From contig AQRL01000013.1 in the NCBI GenBank assembly GCA_000402515.1, forward strand, positions 1 through 15,454: a stretch of DNA of 15,454 nucleotides, in the 5' to 3' direction. The notes under the pieces are model-generated. The model saw only the letters and a program-made list of their open reading frames with translations, ran no database searches and was not told where the DNA came from. Both the position numbers and the translations under genes were made by a program. The DNA is from Nanoarchaeota archaeon SCGC AAA011-G17. Lineage in GTDB: Archaea; Nanobdellota; Nanobdellia; SCGC-AAA011-G17. Positions 6,750 through 13,081 of the stretch are shown here, one piece after another (position 1 is the first letter of the stretch; each line of letters begins with the position of its first letter).

Positions 6750-6995
6750 ATGAAAGAAATCAAGATTATAAACGGAAAGCACAAATGCGGTAGAAAAATG
6801 GATATGAGAATTACTGATGTAAAAGATGATAATAATAAAATTGTATCATGGATTATTTATGGCATCTGTAAAAAATGTAATATTGTTTTAATATGCGATT
6901 TGTTCCTAGAATCTGAAGAGCCAATGCAGGACAGGGACTTCATAATTGATTATGATAAAATATCAAGTGAAACAAAAAATGAGAAAAACCTATAA
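6750..6995 (+). CDS. small Cys-containing protein, possible zinc ribbon
   Basis: An 81-residue protein that I do not recognise. It has H11/C13 (GKHKCGRK) and a C40-x2-C43 pair (ICKKCN), with C49 nearby, a layout compatible with a small zinc ribbon. The C-terminus is acidic and charged. The start ATG follows an AT-rich stretch with a possible TATA box around 6704-6716. The next gene starts within its last codons, so the two are probably one unit. Function is unknown. Confidence 0.6.
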   Translation: MKEIKIINGKHKCGRKMDMRITDVKDDNNKIVSWIIYGICKKCNIVLICDLFLESEEPMQDRDFIIDYDKISSETKNEKNL

Positions 6996-7335
6996 GTTTA
7001 GTTCTTCCGTGTGTCAAGGGGGGTATCTTTACGTACATAAATTAGTTAATGGAAAAATTGAAAATAAGGAAGGATTGAAAAATGCTTTAAATGCTATTGC
7101 TAAAAAATTTGAACTAATTGATGTGACAATTAAAATATATGATTCAATCTTTTTCTTGTTTTTTATGGCTAAACCAAGAGTTAAACCTATAGAATTAATA
7201 AAATGCATCCATAATAATATTTCTTATTTTGGGATATGGGATAAAGAATATTTATACACCACAGTTTATGATTTACAAGAGGAATATGTCAAAAAAGATT
7301 TAGAAAAATGGGGATATAATTATGAAAAGGGGTAA
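6979..7335 (+). CDS. degenerate Y1 (IS200 TnpA-like) protein without HUH motif
   Basis: A 118-residue protein. Its C-terminal part, WDKEYLYTTV...EEYVKKDLEKW (87-111), lines up with the IS200 transposase of this window, WTEGYFYRTV...MQFYIEHSQKKHW. It matches at W, Y, Y, T, V and the catalytic-tyrosine position (Y103 against Y129). The stretch LKNALNAIAKKFELIDVTIKIYDSIFF has the same helix-strand order as the part of TnpA that ends in DHGHIF. However, both histidines are replaced (D55-S-I-F58), so it cannot act as a normal HUH enzyme. Start chosen at ATG 6979, with GTGA 8 nt upstream and a 17-nt overlap with the previous gene; a longer form from 6946 is possible. No flanking element hairpins are seen. 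This is a manual alignment, so the homology is likely but unproven. Confidence 0.55.
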   Translation: MRKTYKFSSSVCQGGYLYVHKLVNGKIENKEGLKNALNAIAKKFELIDVTIKIYDSIFFLFFMAKPRVKPIELIKCIHNNISYFGIWDKEYLYTTVYDLQEEYVKKDLEKWGYNYEKG

Positions 7336-7351
7336 GAATATAAAAAAAATT

Positions 7352-7924
7352 TCAAAGTTTATTTAACACTCTTTCAGATATTCTTTTAGGATATTTCTTT
7401 AAATAATCTTTTAGTTTTTTGACATCAATTTTCTCTTTAAAACTTTCAAACAATTCTTTATCTATTTTTTTTCTGAAATAAACCATATCAATAAATGTTT
7501 TTTCTATATCAGAAACAGGAATATAGAGCTCACCCTCCTTCACATACTCAACACCAAAGAAATATTTAGGAGTAATCCTTCTCAAAAGTATATTATTTCC
7601 AAAAACCTTTCTTACCCCCTGCCTGATATTGTTTGTTGTAATTATTACTGGGTTTGTTTCCTGCTCCCAAAGATTATGAATGCTTAATGCACTCTCAAGG
7701 CCAAGATAGCTTGGTTTAAAACAAAAAACAGCCAGGGTATAGTCTTCATATATTGTATAATAGCCTTTTGTTATTCTCTTTATCTCTCCTTTCTTGATCA
7801 TATTGCTTATCAACAAATAAACATAATCATTTTTTGAGGTAAACTTCCTTAATGAATTTATATCAACTACTTTGTTTTTTTCAAAAAACTTCCTTATATC
7901 CTTGATATATTTTATTTTGCCCAT
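7352..7924 (-). CDS. AbiEi-like antitoxin / transcriptional regulator (second pair)
   Basis: A 190-residue protein with an N-terminal winged helix (about 1-60, ending IKRITKGYYTI) and the AbiEi C-terminal domain: YLGLESALSIHNLWEQ, then ITTNNIRQGVRKVFG, and the VSDIEKTFIDMVYF signature near residue 140. It is a far more typical AbiEi than the one at 2495-3091. It overlaps the upstream toxin gene by 13 nt and comes second in the operon, the reverse of the usual antitoxin-first order. Its start has no clear Shine-Dalgarno site, so expression probably depends on coupling to the toxin gene. It converges with the Y1-like gene, ending 17 nt from it. Confidence 0.85.
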   Translation of the reverse strand: MGKIKYIKDIRKFFEKNKVVDINSLRKFTSKNDYVYLLISNMIKKGEIKRITKGYYTIYEDYTLAVFCFKPSYLGLESALSIHNLWEQETNPVIITTNNIRQGVRKVFGNNILLRRITPKYFFGVEYVKEGELYIPVSDIEKTFIDMVYFRKKIDKELFESFKEKIDVKKLKDYLKKYPKRISERVLNKL

Positions 7925-8553
7925 CTTGTTATATAGTCAATAATGTCTTTTGAGCTCGGGATAACACCAATAATTATGATTGCCTTCAAATTCTCTTCAT
8001 CCTCTGGCTTGCTGAAATTTTTTATTAGCTTTTTTAAAGATGATATTATTTTCTCTTTATCAGAAACATAATTAAGAAGGAAGAATAGATCATATAAGTC
8101 GCGTATTTTTTTTCTTTTTAGATAAGTGTCAGCTTTCTCATTTATTAAATCCTCAGGAGCCAAAGTATAAACATTGATAAAAATCCCATCGCTGTTCTCA
8201 TATTGCTTTAGGATAAAATTCTTTGTTTTCTTAAAAAGTGCTTCAAATTGGACAGAAATATCATTAAACCTCAAGCTTGAGTAGAGAGAATTTGCTTTTA
8301 TTCTTTTTTTGATTATTTGAAATCCCTTTTTCTCTAGAGATTTAAAGAAGTTTTCTATTTTATCCCTGTCTTTTTCAATATAAACATCAATATCCTCTGA
8401 GAATCTATTGCCGTTATAGCAGCGCCAGATAGCTGTCCCGCCGTGAATTACTGCTTGAGGAAAATAATTATAGAGTTCTTCAACTATTAAATCCTGGACA
8501 TAAGCTATATCCTTATGGGCTTTCCTTTTCAGCTTTAAATTTATAGGTATCAT
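7912..8553 (-). CDS. AbiEii-like nucleotidyltransferase toxin (second pair)
   Basis: A 213-residue nucleotidyltransferase. Motif I is IHGGTAIWRCYNGNRFSEDIDVYI (GGT 38-40; S52, E53, D54, D56), a third acidic residue lies in VQFEALF (E104), and the C-terminal signature is NEKADTYLKRKKIRDLYDLFFL (139-159). All metal-binding residues are present. It is about 90 residues shorter than the toxin at 3070-3990 and only distantly similar, so the two pairs are not a recent duplication. The gene is first in its operon and ends inside the start of the antitoxin gene. Confidence 0.88.
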   Translation of the reverse strand: MIPINLKLKRKAHKDIAYVQDLIVEELYNYFPQAVIHGGTAIWRCYNGNRFSEDIDVYIEKDRDKIENFFKSLEKKGFQIIKKRIKANSLYSSLRFNDISVQFEALFKKTKNFILKQYENSDGIFINVYTLAPEDLINEKADTYLKRKKIRDLYDLFFLLNYVSDKEKIISSLKKLIKNFSKPEDEENLKAIIIIGVIPSSKDIIDYITRWAK

Positions 8554-8570
8554 TTGAAATTAACGTAAAA

Positions 8571-8612
8571 TATAGATATATATAAGTTTGGTTTATTTAT
8601 AAATATTTCGGT
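8571..8612 (-). promoter_or_regulatory. promoter region of the second AbiE operon
   Basis: On the minus strand two TATA-like boxes occur: AACTTATATATAT (centre about 8582, near 29 nt before the ATG at 8553) and a stronger-looking CCGAAATATTTATAAATA (about 8595-8612) with a BRE-like lead. The first would give a leaderless transcript, the second a leader of about 20-25 nt. Which one is used cannot be told. Confidence 0.4.
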
Positions 8613-8639
8613 TGGGGATAGATAAGCAGCAGACAAAAT

Positions 8640-8659
8640 TAACTAAGTTCTTTTAACCA
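8640..8659. repeat. left 20-nt direct repeat flanking the AbrB/RelE pair
   Basis: TAACTAAGTTCTTTTAACCA is identical to 9194-9213. On the minus strand it spells the last codons and stop of the DUF362 gene (VKRT-stop). This copy is detached from that gene and lies just before the promoter of the toxin-antitoxin pair. Confidence 0.85.
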
Positions 8660-8664
8660 AAAGA

Positions 8665-8691
8665 TTTAAATATAAGTAAGATATTCTTACT
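8665..8691 (+). promoter_or_regulatory. TATA box and palindromic operator of the AbrB/RelE pair
   Basis: TTTAAATATA (8665-8674) is a TATA box 21-30 nt before the ATG at 8695. Directly after it lies a perfect palindrome, AGTAAGA-TAT-TCTTACT (8675-8691), covering the expected transcription start. AbrB-fold antitoxins usually bind such palindromes in their own promoter, so this is the likely autoregulatory operator. Confidence 0.65.
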
Positions 8692-8694
8692 TCT

Positions 8695-8946
8695 ATGGAA
8701 ATAACAAAATTGAGCACAAAGGGGCAGATAGTCTTGCCTGAAGATATAAGGAAAGGGATAGAAGTAGGCACAGTTTTCATTGTCACAAAACAAGATGGCT
8801 TGATTGTATTAAAAGAAGTAGAGGGGCTTACAGAAGAAGAAGAAAAAGAAATGAAAGAATTAAACAAAATCTGGAAAGAAATTGACAGTGGAAAATGCAA
8901 AAGTTACACTGAAAAAGAATTCTTCGAAAAGTTAAAAGAATGGTAA
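8695..8946 (+). CDS. AbrB/MazE-fold antitoxin
   Basis: An 83-residue protein. The first 45 residues are a classical AbrB/SpoVT swapped-hairpin DNA-binding domain (KLSTKGQIVLPEDIRKGIEVGT). A charged, mostly helical tail rich in Glu and Lys (46-83) probably wraps around the toxin. The toxin gene starts 7 nt before the end of this gene, indicating coupling. The protein should both neutralise the toxin and repress the promoter through the palindrome at 8675-8691. The pair lies between 20-nt direct repeats. Confidence 0.9.
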   Translation: MEITKLSTKGQIVLPEDIRKGIEVGTVFIVTKQDGLIVLKEVEGLTEEEEKEMKELNKIWKEIDSGKCKSYTEKEFFEKLKEW

Positions 8947-9185
8947 TTATAACTCCAAGCAATAGATTTATTAAAGATACTAAAAAACTTGATTCATTTG
9001 AAAAAGAGCTGATAGAAAAACAAATCAGAAAGATAATAGAAGACCCCCAAGTAGGGAAGCCATTAAAATATAAAAGAGGAGAGCGTTCATTATACATAAA
9101 ACCCTTTAGATTGATTTATGCAGTAAGAGGAGATGAAATTATTCTATTAAAATTTGAACATAGAAAAAGTGTCTATAAAGAATAG
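8940..9185 (+). CDS. RelE/ParE-superfamily toxin
   Basis: An 81-residue small basic toxin. The N-terminal strand and two helices (SNRFIKDTKKLDSFEKELIEKQIRKIIEDPQVGKPLKY) are followed by a beta sheet with the family signature YIKPFRLIYAVRGDEIILLKFEHRKSVYKE. RelE-type members cut mRNA on the ribosome and ParE-type members act on gyrase. The HRKSVY end and the FRLIY strand look RelE/YoeB-like, so mRNA cleavage is more likely, though not proven. Length is complete, and it overlaps its antitoxin by 7 nt. Confidence 0.88.
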   Translation: MVIITPSNRFIKDTKKLDSFEKELIEKQIRKIIEDPQVGKPLKYKRGERSLYIKPFRLIYAVRGDEIILLKFEHRKSVYKE

Positions 9186-9193
9186 AATAAAGC

Positions 9194-9213
9194 TAACTAA
9201 GTTCTTTTAACCA
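9194..9213. repeat. right 20-nt direct repeat, end of the DUF362 gene
   Basis: This is the copy of the 20-mer within the intact DUF362 gene end (stop codon at 9197-9199). It lies 8 nt after the toxin stop codon. The distance between the two copies is 534 nt, which is essentially only the toxin-antitoxin operon and its promoter. Confidence 0.85.
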
Positions 9214-10309
9214 TCTTAATAAGCCAGTTCTTTTTCAGGTAAATTGCATCTGCAGGGCAAACCTCATGGCAGCAATAGCATCTTATGCATTTTCCATAAT
9301 CAAATTCAGGAAATCCCTTGACCATTGTAATTGCACTGGCAGGGCAGAACTTTGCACAATTGCCACAGTGTATGCATTTATCATGATTACAATATGGTTT
9401 GGCAAGAACAAAATTCCTTAAAAATTTAAAATATCTCAAAAAAATTCTTGCAAAGGCATAAGTATGGACATCACCCAATTTTAATTTAAAATGCTCTCTT
9501 TCTCCCAATATTTTTATTTTCTTCAGATTAACATTTTCCCATTTTCTGTTTTTAGCAAGATAAATAATAGGAACTTTTGAATAAATTCCAGCACAATGTG
9601 TTACAGCAGCATCCAAAGCCAAAGCATCACTGGAAGCAGCAATAAATCCCAATTTTATCGGATTCCCAGACATCGGACCATTCCCCTCCATTCCAACAAC
9701 AGCATCCATAATATTCAGCCTAGGATTAATAGTCTGGTACAAATCAAGTAACAAATCGCTAAAAACATGCTCATCCTTGAACTTTGCATGGTAGCCCATT
9801 TTAATAGTCCCTGGAACACAGCCATAAAGATTCTTGACAGCGCCAGTATAAACACACAAGCTATGGGTCTTTAATTTAGGAGCATTAATAATAACATCAA
9901 AATTCTTTAGTTCACCAGCAAGAACAAACTTTTTTATAACCTTATTCTTGGAGTTAGTTATGGGTTTACTTGTCTCTAAATCAACCATTCCTGCCTTTTC
10001 TTCCTTGCATATCTTTTTTATCCCTGTAATCTCTACAGCCTGGCTAAACTTCAAGAAACCAGCAGGGCTATCCCCAACATAAGGAATCCCTTTTGCCTCC
10101 TTGACTAATTTAATAATAGCTCGAATGATCTCTGGATGCGTAGTTGCTGCTCTACTTATCTCTTTACTGCCAACACAATTCATCTTGATCAGAACTTTTT
10201 GTTTTGGCTTGACAAATTTCCTAATCCCGCCAATCATATCAATTGCCTTTCTTACAGCCTTGTCAGCAGAATTATAATTTTTGCAATTAACAAAACTCAC
10301 CTCTTTCAT
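9197..10309 (-). CDS. DUF362 protein with two [4Fe-4S] ferredoxin motifs
   Basis: A 370-residue cytoplasmic protein. The DUF362 domain fills about residues 30-230 (VLIKMNCVG, THPEIIRAIIKLVKEAKG, PYVGDSPAG, INAPKLKTHSLCVYTGAVKNLYG, MDAVVGMEGNGPMSG). The C-terminus carries a two-cluster ferredoxin domain: CIHCGNCAKFCP (C312, C315, C318, C322) and CIRCYCCHEVCP (C341, C344, C347, C351). DUF362/ferredoxin proteins are thought to be redox enzymes or electron carriers; their substrate is not established. A TATA box at 10330-10340 (minus strand) lies about 21-31 nt before the start. The last codons are part of the 20-nt repeat that flanks the adjacent toxin-antitoxin pair. Confidence 0.88.
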   Translation of the reverse strand: MKEVSFVNCKNYNSADKAVRKAIDMIGGIRKFVKPKQKVLIKMNCVGSKEISRAATTHPEIIRAIIKLVKEAKGIPYVGDSPAGFLKFSQAVEITGIKKICKEEKAGMVDLETSKPITNSKNKVIKKFVLAGELKNFDVIINAPKLKTHSLCVYTGAVKNLYGCVPGTIKMGYHAKFKDEHVFSDLLLDLYQTINPRLNIMDAVVGMEGNGPMSGNPIKLGFIAASSDALALDAAVTHCAGIYSKVPIIYLAKNRKWENVNLKKIKILGEREHFKLKLGDVHTYAFARIFLRYFKFLRNFVLAKPYCNHDKCIHCGNCAKFCPASAITMVKGFPEFDYGKCIRCYCCHEVCPADAIYLKKNWLIKMVKRT

Positions 10310-10329
10310 ATAAAGAAAAATGACAAAGA

Positions 10330-10350
10330 ACTATATAAAGATTTTCAAAA
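10330..10350 (-). promoter_or_regulatory. promoter of the DUF362 gene
   Basis: On the minus strand AAAATCTTTATATAGT lies about 21-36 nt before the ATG at 10309. The same 16 bases, and 20 of the 21 over 10330-10350, are found in the promoter of the secreted-protein gene at 12644-12664. Confidence 0.6.
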
Positions 10351-12606
10351 TCAACAATTATACAATTTCTTAAGTATTGGAATCTTGTCTGCAAATCTGC
10401 ATATAGCTGGTTTTACTTTCACCAAATCATCAGAAAGAGGAATTCTCTTTATTTCGTAACTCAACCCATTAATATCTGGGTCTAAAAATATAGCCTCACT
10501 AATAGTTAAATCTTGATTTGTAGGTGGAAGAAGAACATCAAATTTTAATCTGAACATCTCCCCATTTTCCAGTCTAGTATTTGAACCACTAAATCCGAAA
10601 AGTATCAGTTTAAGAACTTTTTTATTTTCAGATGTGCCTTCAACAGTATTATAATCAAAATAGCTGTTGCTTCCCATTGAAACCTCTCCAGGGATAATCC
10701 CTCCTTCCCTTAATCTTAATTTGTCAGTATTGTACGTAAAGTGTATTTCATAGGAAGTTACATCTTTGTCAGAGTTCATTGTAACAGGAACAGTTAACTC
10801 ACTACCTATTGAGACTCCAGCAATATTTGGTAAGGAAATTACAACATCAGAACTTGGTTGTTCAACAGCAACAGGAACAATTTTCAATGTAGCTCCACTT
10901 TCCTTTTGTGCAGGGTCATAATATGTTTCAACAGAAGATACTTCTAAACCATTAATAATTTCAATTCCTCCAGAAAAGATGGTCTTGCTTACCCCATCTA
11001 CCTCAACAATAACCGCTCCAGCTGAACCAACATTTAACAATACAACTCGTTTCCCATTAACTTCAATAGAACCACCAACATTAAAAAAATAATGATTAGA
11101 AGCAAATAAATCTACTAAGTTTGAAGCAATAACATCACTACTACTCATCACTCGGTTTATAATATTTAATCTTTCTAAAATTTTAGTGATTTCTTTAGCA
11201 AATACTACCTGACTAGTTGGAGAGTGAGAACCAACAATGATGACTGCCTCGCCATTGTAAATTAACAATGTAACTTGATTATCCAAGGAATCTAAGTCAA
11301 TCTCACTAAATAATCTAGCATAGGATGAAGGGATATTCCCATATTTTAAAGAACCATCCTCATTTTTCATAGATTGTAAGGATACTATTATTTTTGAAGC
11401 AAGGATAATATCTGAAGCTGGACCATTATCATGAACCGCTATGACCGAAGGTGGTAAAGGGGTATTGGGTTTAGTCGGTTTTATTATTGTTATGTACCTC
11501 ACATCTTTAACCTCATTACCATTATAATCATAGACTCTTGCTGTTATTTTATAATTACCTTGATACATAAATCCCGCAGTTGTATTTACACTCCAACAAT
11601 TTTGACCACATGGTTGCCCAATCTCTTTACTTGTACCAGAAGAGGAGGTATCACCCCATGCTATATCCCACATTAATTGACCACCATTAGCATTCTCGGC
11701 CTTCCATGTAAATGTACCCATCTCATCAGCATTAAGAACTTGTGGTCCTTCAAAATATATTATTTTAATGGAACTTGTAGTTTCTTTAACACAAGCACCA
11801 TCTTTACAACCATTTGGACATTTGTAACCTTCCGGTATGACATCATATGACCCATCATAATTTGGGTTTGGACCACTACAATAATACTCATATAAATCAT
11901 AGCCATAACGTTCTAGCGCAAATCCAGTTACGCAAGTATCTGTCTGAGTTGCAAATTGATTTGAAGTTGTCCCTTTCATATAATAATCCTTCCCACCATC
12001 AGAATCAGTACATGTTGCAGTTGTAGTTCCTCCTGCAGAAGTAGTTTCTCCTCCTACAACCCCGCATTTAAATTCTGCATATTTATTACTCCCATCAATT
12101 ATTGTATAAGCATAGGCACCACAAGAGCTTTTCCATGTTAGTTTCTTATCTTTTTCTCCAGAAACATCAGCTACACAAGTTGCAACTCCAGAACATCCAA
12201 ATTTACCATCATCAGTATAGCATTTTTGTTCTGCATTAGAATTTGCAAAGATACATTTTACTTGTTCCTTAAGAATAACAGGTACATCAATCCCTGTAGA
12301 AGTTTCATACTTACATTTTTCATCGTAATAAGTATCAGAAGGATTTTTAGGGTCACACTGCTCTTTATACCTAGATTCGCATTTGTAATTAGTATATTTT
12401 CCAGTTTTAAGGTCAATTACCTGCTCAGGACCAACAGCTGCTCCATCTGAACAATATCTAACAGTCCTATACAATATTATTGGCTTTTCAGAGGTTACTT
12501 TCCCAGTAATCCCGAATAATCCCCTAAAATAATCACTAACAGGGTCAGCAGAAACAACAGGAACAAAAACCAGCAAAAGAATCATAAATACAGTTATTTT
12601 CTTCAT
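10351..12606 (-). CDS. secreted Cys-rich multi-domain surface protein with PKD-like and cohesin-like domains
   Basis: A 751-residue exported protein. The signal peptide is MKKITVFMILLLVFVPVVSA (cleavage after A20). The mature start FRGLFGITGKVT is a type seen in DPANN secreted proteins. Next come a Cys-rich part (52-200) and a second Cys module, CTDSDGGKDYYMKGTTSN...CPNGCKDGACV (199-272). A PKD/Ig-like domain follows (about 279-376, ending YKITARVYDYNGNEVKDV). Two regions resemble archaeal S-layer-type repeats (about 387-480 and 505-578). A cohesin-like domain closes the protein (about 588-730: GSELTVPVTMNSDKDVTSYEIHFTYN). No C-terminal membrane anchor is seen. The ATG at 12604-12606 is preferred to an upstream one at 12637-12639 because GGTGAT lies just before it and the TATA box predicts transcription to begin near 12620. 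It is probably a cell-surface or adhesion protein; partner unknown. Confidence 0.75.
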   Translation of the reverse strand: MKKITVFMILLLVFVPVVSADPVSDYFRGLFGITGKVTSEKPIILYRTVRYCSDGAAVGPEQVIDLKTGKYTNYKCESRYKEQCDPKNPSDTYYDEKCKYETSTGIDVPVILKEQVKCIFANSNAEQKCYTDDGKFGCSGVATCVADVSGEKDKKLTWKSSCGAYAYTIIDGSNKYAEFKCGVVGGETTSAGGTTTATCTDSDGGKDYYMKGTTSNQFATQTDTCVTGFALERYGYDLYEYYCSGPNPNYDGSYDVIPEGYKCPNGCKDGACVKETTSSIKIIYFEGPQVLNADEMGTFTWKAENANGGQLMWDIAWGDTSSSGTSKEIGQPCGQNCWSVNTTAGFMYQGNYKITARVYDYNGNEVKDVRYITIIKPTKPNTPLPPSVIAVHDNGPASDIILASKIIVSLQSMKNEDGSLKYGNIPSSYARLFSEIDLDSLDNQVTLLIYNGEAVIIVGSHSPTSQVVFAKEITKILERLNIINRVMSSSDVIASNLVDLFASNHYFFNVGGSIEVNGKRVVLLNVGSAGAVIVEVDGVSKTIFSGGIEIINGLEVSSVETYYDPAQKESGATLKIVPVAVEQPSSDVVISLPNIAGVSIGSELTVPVTMNSDKDVTSYEIHFTYNTDKLRLREGGIIPGEVSMGSNSYFDYNTVEGTSENKKVLKLILFGFSGSNTRLENGEMFRLKFDVLLPPTNQDLTISEAIFLDPDINGLSYEIKRIPLSDDLVKVKPAICRFADKIPILKKLYNC

Positions 12607-12609
12607 TAC

Positions 12610-12654
12610 ATCACCTTTTTTATTAAAAATAATAAACAATACTACTATATAAAG
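12610..12654 (-). promoter_or_regulatory. promoter and Shine-Dalgarno site of the secreted-protein gene
   Basis: On the minus strand the TATA box CTTTATATAG is at 12645-12654. A GGTGAT Shine-Dalgarno site lies at 12610-12615, 3 nt before the ATG at 12606. Expected transcription start is near 12620, giving a leader of about 15 nt. Confidence 0.65.
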
Positions 12655-12680
12655 ATTTTTAAAAAAAGAAAAAGAGAGAT

Positions 12681-12854
12681 TTATTCAGTAAATCCAATTA
12701 GAATAAATATCAGTCCTATTCCAATTACACCTAATCCAAATACCCCCTTAACAACAATCCACAAAGCTGTCAAATTTCCAGGCCATTGTACATAGGTGTA
12801 AACCCCTGCTAATGCTATCAACAAACCGATTATAATCTTAATTGCTTTATTCAT
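12681..12854 (-). CDS. 57-residue membrane protein
   Basis: A short gene encoding a protein with two hydrophobic segments (about 5-22 and 31-54) joined by YVQWPGN, and a tail GFTE. An AGGAGG site (12863-12868) lies 8 nt before the ATG. A TATA box on the minus strand (12895-12905) sits at a distance that predicts a short leader, the same arrangement as the next gene. Small two-span proteins of the pattern WxVVKGVFGLGxIxIGLIFIxIG are, as far as I recall, common in Woesearchaeota-like genomes, but no function is known. The reading frame, RBS and promoter together make a real gene very likely. Confidence 0.75.
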   Translation of the reverse strand: MNKAIKIIIGLLIALAGVYTYVQWPGNLTALWIVVKGVFGLGVIGIGLIFILIGFTE

Positions 12855-12905
12855 TTTTTAACCCTCCTAAAGTATAATTATAGAAAATCCTCAGGATTTA
12901 AAAAC

Positions 12906-12943
12906 CTTTCTCAAAAATCTATTTTCACTGATAGTAGCAAAAA
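12906..12943. repeat. left 38-nt direct repeat flanking the ATPase gene
   Basis: This copy matches 14396-14433 in 37 of 38 positions; the last 32 bases (from 12912, CAAAAATCTATTTTCACTG onward) are identical. It lies directly upstream of the TATA box of the 57-residue gene. Three bases inside it, TTAACTATCTT (12947-12957) begins; the same 11-mer occurs at 14388-14398, abutting the right copy. Confidence 0.9.
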
Positions 12944-13042
12944 GTCTTAACTATCTTCTAATATTTTCAGGCAGAGTTTATATAAGAAGTAAAAATGTAT
13001 ATTGGAGGACCTAAAAGAGGAACTTTAAAGTCTGTAGTTATC

Positions 13043-13073
13043 AACCACAAACTTTATAAATAAGTATGTGGTT
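13043..13073. promoter_or_regulatory. ATPase promoter bracketed by an inverted repeat
   Basis: The TATA box TTTATAAAT (13053-13061) lies 21-29 nt before the ATG at 13082. It is enclosed by a perfect 7-bp inverted repeat, AACCACA (13043-13049) and TGTGGTT (13067-13073). A dimeric regulator bound there would block TBP. No DNA-binding regulator is encoded next to it. Confidence 0.5.
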
Positions 13074-13081
13074 ATTAATAC

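Noticed and set aside
8643-8900. Minus-strand open frame across the AbrB antitoxin gene
   Set aside because: It is antisense to a clear AbrB-fold gene with its own promoter. Its last residues LVKRT reflect the 20-nt repeat, not a gene.
12607-12639. Upstream in-frame ATG that would extend the secreted protein by 11 residues
   Set aside because: The TATA box at 12645-12654 predicts transcription to start near 12620, downstream of that ATG, and a GGTGAT site and a clean signal peptide support the start at 12606.
12995-13063. A 22-codon frame (MYIGGPKRGTLK...) upstream of the ATPase
   Set aside because: The TATA-like TTTATATAAG (12977-12986) lies only about 8-17 nt before its ATG, too close for a normal leaderless start; the frame is short and ends in the ATPase TATA box. 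It may be a remnant, but there is no support.
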